From Ascidia mentula (Eukaryota; Chordata; Ascidiacea; Phlebobranchia; Ascidiidae), in assembly GCA_947561715.1 (NCBI GenBank), contig OX387200.1:7380501-7444500 (forward strand): DNA of 64,000 bases, written 5' to 3'. Position numbers and translations under genes: made by a program. This document shows, one piece after another, positions 59,246-64,000 of the stretch; position 1 is the first letter of the stretch; each line of letters opens with the position of its first letter. The notes below the pieces were generated by a model. It searched no databases. It saw only the letters and a list, made by a program, of their open reading frames with translations, and was not told the DNA's origin.

Positions 59246-60403
59246 ACTGTTCATGTTACCAATGGGCGACAGGCTTACCAGCACGTCCATGTTGAAAAAT
59301 TATGGTGCAACTTCGCATTTTTAGAGTGTTTAATGCAGAGCTACACTAAAATAGCCTACAGGGGACGTATACATCTCAAATTGTGGCATGGACATGATAA
59401 CGTAATAAGTTGCATTAGTGTTCTGAATTAGTGTCTATTTGATGAGGCGTATAAGTTTACAAAGTGCTTTAACCACGCCTCTTATTAACACGCATTTAAA
59501 CATTAGCTTGCAACATTAATCAGTCCAGTACAAAAAAAAATTCAACCTTGTGTATGAAAAGACATAAAAACAAAAAAAATTATTGAGATTCACTTGCATG
59601 TTTGAAGACCAAATAGGCTTCGACGAAAAAGGCCCAACTGCTCCACCCATTTACCAGTACTAATACCTGTCGAGGGACAGTCGTGTATATAAAAATCGTG
59701 ACGTTCGTTTAATTCTTGCCTGGACAGCTGCTCCAGTAAATTAGGAACTTTTTGCCCAGTTGCATGTTACCGACACCGTTCGTTTAAATCAATCGGGTCT
59801 ATTGCAAATGACTGCCACGGAAATAAAACCACTACAAGTGGAGGATTCAAAATATTTGCAACCCATTTTACGCCACTTTCCCGTTGCGCCGAAGACAATA
59901 TAACGTTCGGCGACAGACTATTGTTTATTACCCCGTGCATATGAGTTCGAGTGCAATGATAATTAAGCAAATGACGCTTTTTGATGAACAAAACGAACAA
60001 AACGTTCACACTGGATTTGGCGATCGTCAACAGGTGTCATCCGTCGACCGTTTGAAACTCGCCTACCTCGACCTGACATAACCGGCGCAACCATCGTGTC
60101 GAGGACGTCCTCGAAAGCAGAGAAATGGTTTACCCACGCTATAACCATCACCACTCTAAACCCATCACCACGCTATAACCATCGTTGCCACCTGTTCCAT
60201 TTATTCAACGAACGCTAGCAGATCGCATCATTTGTCCCCTCCCCATTTGCGTTGTTAGACTTCGTTGGCCTCCTCTGGCGGGGTTATGTTGCTCTCACAC
60301 TACTACATTTTAGCGAAGCGGATTAATTGCTTTTTTCTTCGTGCTTCTCTTGTTGCCGGTTTTGCGTTGAATCGTTTTGCCAGACAATGTTTCGCAACGC
60401 AAC
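59246..60403 (+). repeat. orphan SLC22 upstream block, copy 4 (3'-truncated)
   Basis: Matches the first half of the block (44400 to about 45495), including TATATAAAAA at 59686-59695, with a small insertion around 59935-59995. Homology stops at about 60403, before the donor, hammerhead and SLC22 exon 1, so no SLC22 gene follows. It marks the broken end of the tandem array. Confidence 0.85.
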
Positions 60404-62326
60404 AAAACAGTAGAACGCTTTAACCTCATAAAGACGACAAAATGGTCACATGGCTACTCAAACGTTATAATGAAGTTGTAGATTAACAACCATATGCATT
60501 TCCACAAACATTACATGACAATTTTCTACATATATTTGACCGAGTCTTTTATCAGAATGCCGATCATACGATTAAAGAAGATAAATAAAAAAGAAACTAT
60601 TTTCTTGCAATAAAAAAAATATATGTAACTTTCATTTTTTGGTTACGCCTACGCACGAGACAAAGAATTAAACCACACTGAACTCATTTGTGGCCACTGC
60701 ACTTTTGAGATTATGTTTCGTTTATGATTAAGTACTATACGTTTGGATTTAAACAGCACACGAAAAAATGATATTATTCTTTCTGCTCGAAACCACTCTA
60801 TGGGTGTCAACTTTCCCAAATTGAAAGTCATTTTTAATGAGCAGTATGTAATTGTTATTCGTTACAGAATATACATGGCAGTATATTCATTGTGGTGTTG
60901 CAACGCAAAGCACAGACGTTTCAAGGCAGGAAAAGAGAACTGCCACTCTCATACGTCTCACTCACAAACGTGATGATCCATGTTGTTCAAAGCGTCACAC
61001 TCCATCGCATATGGCAGGTTTTTACTGCGTGGTATGAGAATATTTTACGTTTTAATCGTTAGATTTGAAAAGCCTCTATTCCAGTCTATTACCCGTCGGA
61101 GCGCAAAAACACCCAGATCAAAAACCTAATGCTTTTTGTGGCAAAACGTTTTGAAAGAAATAGGGTTGCTGTTATAACCGAATGCGTTTGTTTTGCCCAC
61201 AATCGTGAGGGTTCGGTGGCAATCATGCATGGATTCACGCCTCGTTTCATAAGCTAACTTTTATACTGCATAGTTTTTAACTGCTACGTACACAAGCGGC
61301 CCTAGAAGGTTTCTTATTCGAATTCAGTTAAAGCTGAGTAAAATATTAATTTGCTAGTAAAATAAATTTGAATTGTGTTGGAGTTCCATGCAGCATTGGT
61401 GCTAGAATGTGTATTGTATTTGTGCAAAATTACAGGAATCTGGTTATCTAAATGACACCAACGTTAATGGCGACTGTTCTTGCGTGCAGACAGAAGTGTC
61501 CCAGCCTACTATTAAGTTAGACACCATTCATCAACGCTCCTGTCTGATTCGCACGAACGCGCATTGACTTTTTGCCGCATTCGTCTTTTTTTATGTTGCA
61601 GCTAGCTACGGGTTGAAGCAAAACCACTAATTCGGGTTAAAAAGGTAAACCCGTTGACTGTAATCAGAAAGCAGCCTTTGTCTGGTAGAAAACACGCAAA
61701 GTGGAATGATTAACATAGCAATCTGAAAACATTGCGTATGGACAGATGGAATGTCGAACAGAAAAAGAATTAAAGTTTCGTTAAAATCATGCAGAGTTTG
61801 TCAAGTGGTTAAGTATAAATAATGTAGTGCCTGAACGACATGTGCTCAGATCGGAATAATCACAGAAAAAAATGTGAGATTTCGGGTCATCCTGGAATAT
61901 TCGGCAACCATTTCGATAACAACGAAATTCAATCTCAGATTTGAAATTCTAACCTCAAAAGGTTAGAATTTAATGGTTTAGTGATATTAACCACCACGAA
62001 ACTACAGGAGAAGTTTAACGTATGTAAATTCGTGAATAAAATTTTGCAAGTTAAGTTCAATAAATGTGATGTGCGCGACAACATTGTAAATCAATTTGGT
62101 TGCATTTTCTGCGTTAATATTCAAGTTGCCGAATATGTAGTTGACAACAATATATCGATTGATGCGGGTTCACATCTTTGCAATTCCATTGTTTGTGTAG
62201 GGATGACCAGTTTCCCAAGCACGCATAATTTGTAACCGTCGCCTCATTGTGTCTGCATTGCAAGTCAGTTAGAACAGTTTCTCCAAACAAATCTGGTGCA
62301 CTGAAAATTGCGGATAGAAGTTCATT
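60404..62326. other. intergenic upstream of the last SLC5 gene
   Basis: No gene is supported. About 61190-61400 resembles 32870-33120 upstream of the other SLC5 gene. Short frames have no recognisable domain. It probably includes the SLC5 promoter, but no motif decides its place. Confidence 0.5.
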
Positions 62327-64000
62327 ATGGCAGGAAAAAATTCCTTTGGAGCTCTGGATATTACTATATTTATCGGTAAGCATCTTTGACAGTAAGAACA
62401 TCATCAATTCCATGCACGCAGCGTTATGTTTGTTTTGTGAAATAAAAAGGACGGAAAACGTAAAACTGATACAAATCTATATAAATCCTTTTATTTGTAT
62501 CACCGCTTGTAATGCGGTTTATTTGAATGGAAAGGTTTCCAATTAATTTTCGTATTAGCTGTTTTTAAAGCCTTGAAACAAATGTTTTGAAAGCCACTGT
62601 GTAATTTCAACTCGGAAACTCGGCTTCCCGCTTTTCAGCATAATATATCAACTATAACGCTCCACTTTACAACAAGAGGCTTTTAAGGATCTATGTTCTT
62701 TATTCGTTTTTCAGTTACTCTCGTGCTTTCCGCCGCCGTCGGAATCTTTTTCGCGGTAAAAGATCGACAAAAGAAAAATGTTGAGAACTATTTTTACGGA
62801 GGCAAGAAGATGTCACCGGTATAAGTTCATCCATATTCTTTATGTGCCAAGAAACCGTCGAAAATACAATTTCTTCTGCTCGCAGATCCCGATCGGTCTT
62901 TCCATCTCTGTAAGTTTCATTTCTGCCCTAACCATCATCGGGTTTCCTTCGGAGGCCTACCTGTTTGGAATAGTGACGATTTGGTATTCGTTTAATACTA
63001 TTGTACCGACAATCGTTGCTTGCGTCTACTACATTCCTCTCTTTCATCGTCTTCAGCTGCACACCAGTTACGAGGTTCATATTCGCCAACTTACACAAGT
63101 TCATAGAATAACTATTGACCGAATGTGCTTAAGGAGCCTAATTGTTTCTTGTGTCTTTTCAGTATCTGGGCTTGCGCTTTCATCCAATCGTCAGGAAATT
63201 CGTCTCTACCACTGAAGTAGTAAATGCAGTAAGAGTATACAATATTTAGCGTCGAAATGAAATTTATATCTGTTACAAGCCATCATTTATCGTAATCGTT
63301 GGTGCCACTGAATTAGACTGTGATACCTTTCAGGTCTCATCTGTACAGATTGCTACAAATTAGAATGAGAAAAAGTAGGTTGACTTTACACAGGCAAACT
63401 TTGCAGATCATTTATATGGGAGTGATAGTGTATCTTCCAGCCCTTGCTCTTAGTGCTGTGACACCTATCTCTATCACGACGAGCATAATCATGACAAGCG
63501 TCATCTGCACTATGTACACGACACTTGTAAGTTAAGTCCAATACGACATGTCTGCAAAAATATCTTGGGACAGATGTTGCCTATAATATTTTTAACTTAC
63601 GGTTTTGTTGTATCTGGTGCACGAATTGTATAGCCGGTGCACGTAATTGAATATTCTTTTGTTAGAACTATTAATGTCTTTATTCTTTTTGCAGTAAGGC
63701 TTAAATACAATAATATTCTATTTTTTTATTTTTGAATCATCAAGTGCAAACGTCAAACACGGGTACTTTCGTCGCAGGGCGGACTAAAGGCAGTTGTATG
63801 GACAGATACCTTCCAAGCTGCCATAATGCTTCTAGGCTGCCTTCCAGTCCTTATAAAAGGCACAATCACAGTTGGAGGTTTTGCGAAAGTATGGGAAGCC
63901 ATAGTAAAAAGTGGACGAAACAATGCATTCACGTAAGTTGATATTTATTTCCAAGTAAACCTGTGGAATAATGTTATAGGAAATACATGCGACCTGTTTT
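62327..64000 (+). CDS. SLC5-like sodium/monocarboxylate symporter, partial (exons 1-6)
   Basis: Exons are 62327-62375, 62715-62818, 62886-63074, 63163-63228, 63407-63526 and 63778-63932. Their lengths equal those of the intact gene at 33221, and intron 6 runs off the window. The visible 227 residues include LDITIFI, GGKKMSP, FPSEAYLFGIVTIWYS, YMGVIVYLPALALSAVTPIS and GGLKAVVWTDTFQ, all typical of SLC5A8-like symporters. Exon 6 is full length and in frame, unlike the copy at 21520. It follows the truncated SLC22 array in the same orientation. It is probably functional if the rest is intact. Confidence 0.9.

Noticed and set aside
1..64000. CRISPR arrays, bacterial operons or a viral genome
   Set aside because: No regular spaced repeats; genes are intron-rich animal transporters; the only retroviral-type sequence is the LTR retrotransposon, and no envelope is seen in the visible part.

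Overview
The window is animal nuclear DNA: AT-rich, with genes split into 10 to 13 short coding exons by small GT-AG introns and a few GC-AG introns. The two gene families present, SLC5-type sodium/monocarboxylate symporters and SLC22-type organic ion transporters, are metazoan. Gene compactness, base composition and a Ty3/gypsy element with one fused gag-pol frame fit a tunicate such as Ciona. The species is inferred, not shown by the sequence.

Layout. 1-4394 is a minus-strand Ty3/gypsy LTR retrotransposon whose gag-pol frame has no stop over all 1311 visible codons. It runs off the left edge. About 4500-23440 is a large imperfect inverted duplication. Its left arm holds a truncated SLC5 copy (exons 1-5, minus) and a wrecked SLC22 copy (plus). 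Its right arm holds an intact 520-aa SLC22 gene (13313-16759, minus) and a 13-exon SLC5 gene (21520-26316, plus) broken by a 38-bp deletion in exon 6. To the right, all on plus, come SLC22 (27829-31824, 515 aa), SLC5 (33221-37152, 622 aa), three tandem SLC22 paralogs (38398-43026, 46472-51557, 53990-58828) and a fourth SLC5 gene cut by the right edge (62327 on). I derived exon boundaries by aligning paralogs by eye. Phases agree throughout and the totals close on stop codons.

The locus looks like SLC5-SLC22 pairs that duplicated, inverted and partly decayed, followed by tandem growth of one SLC22 gene with its upstream block. Each block has a TATA box, a distant ATG and a hammerhead-ribozyme fold. 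One tandem gene carries a deletion that joins exon 9 through leftover intron to exon 10 in frame.

The most unusual signal is a set of type-I hammerhead ribozymes. One sits in a 128-bp insertion with a 14-bp target duplication, and the homologous site in the other arm is empty. Others lie about 0.4 kb upstream of each tandem SLC22 ATG. Only the copy ahead of the middle gene keeps an intact catalytic core; the outer two share a G8 to U change.

The products would be plasma-membrane carriers: SLC5 proteins taking up small monocarboxylates or similar anions with sodium, and SLC22 proteins moving organic cations, zwitterions or anions. Substrates cannot be read from the sequence.
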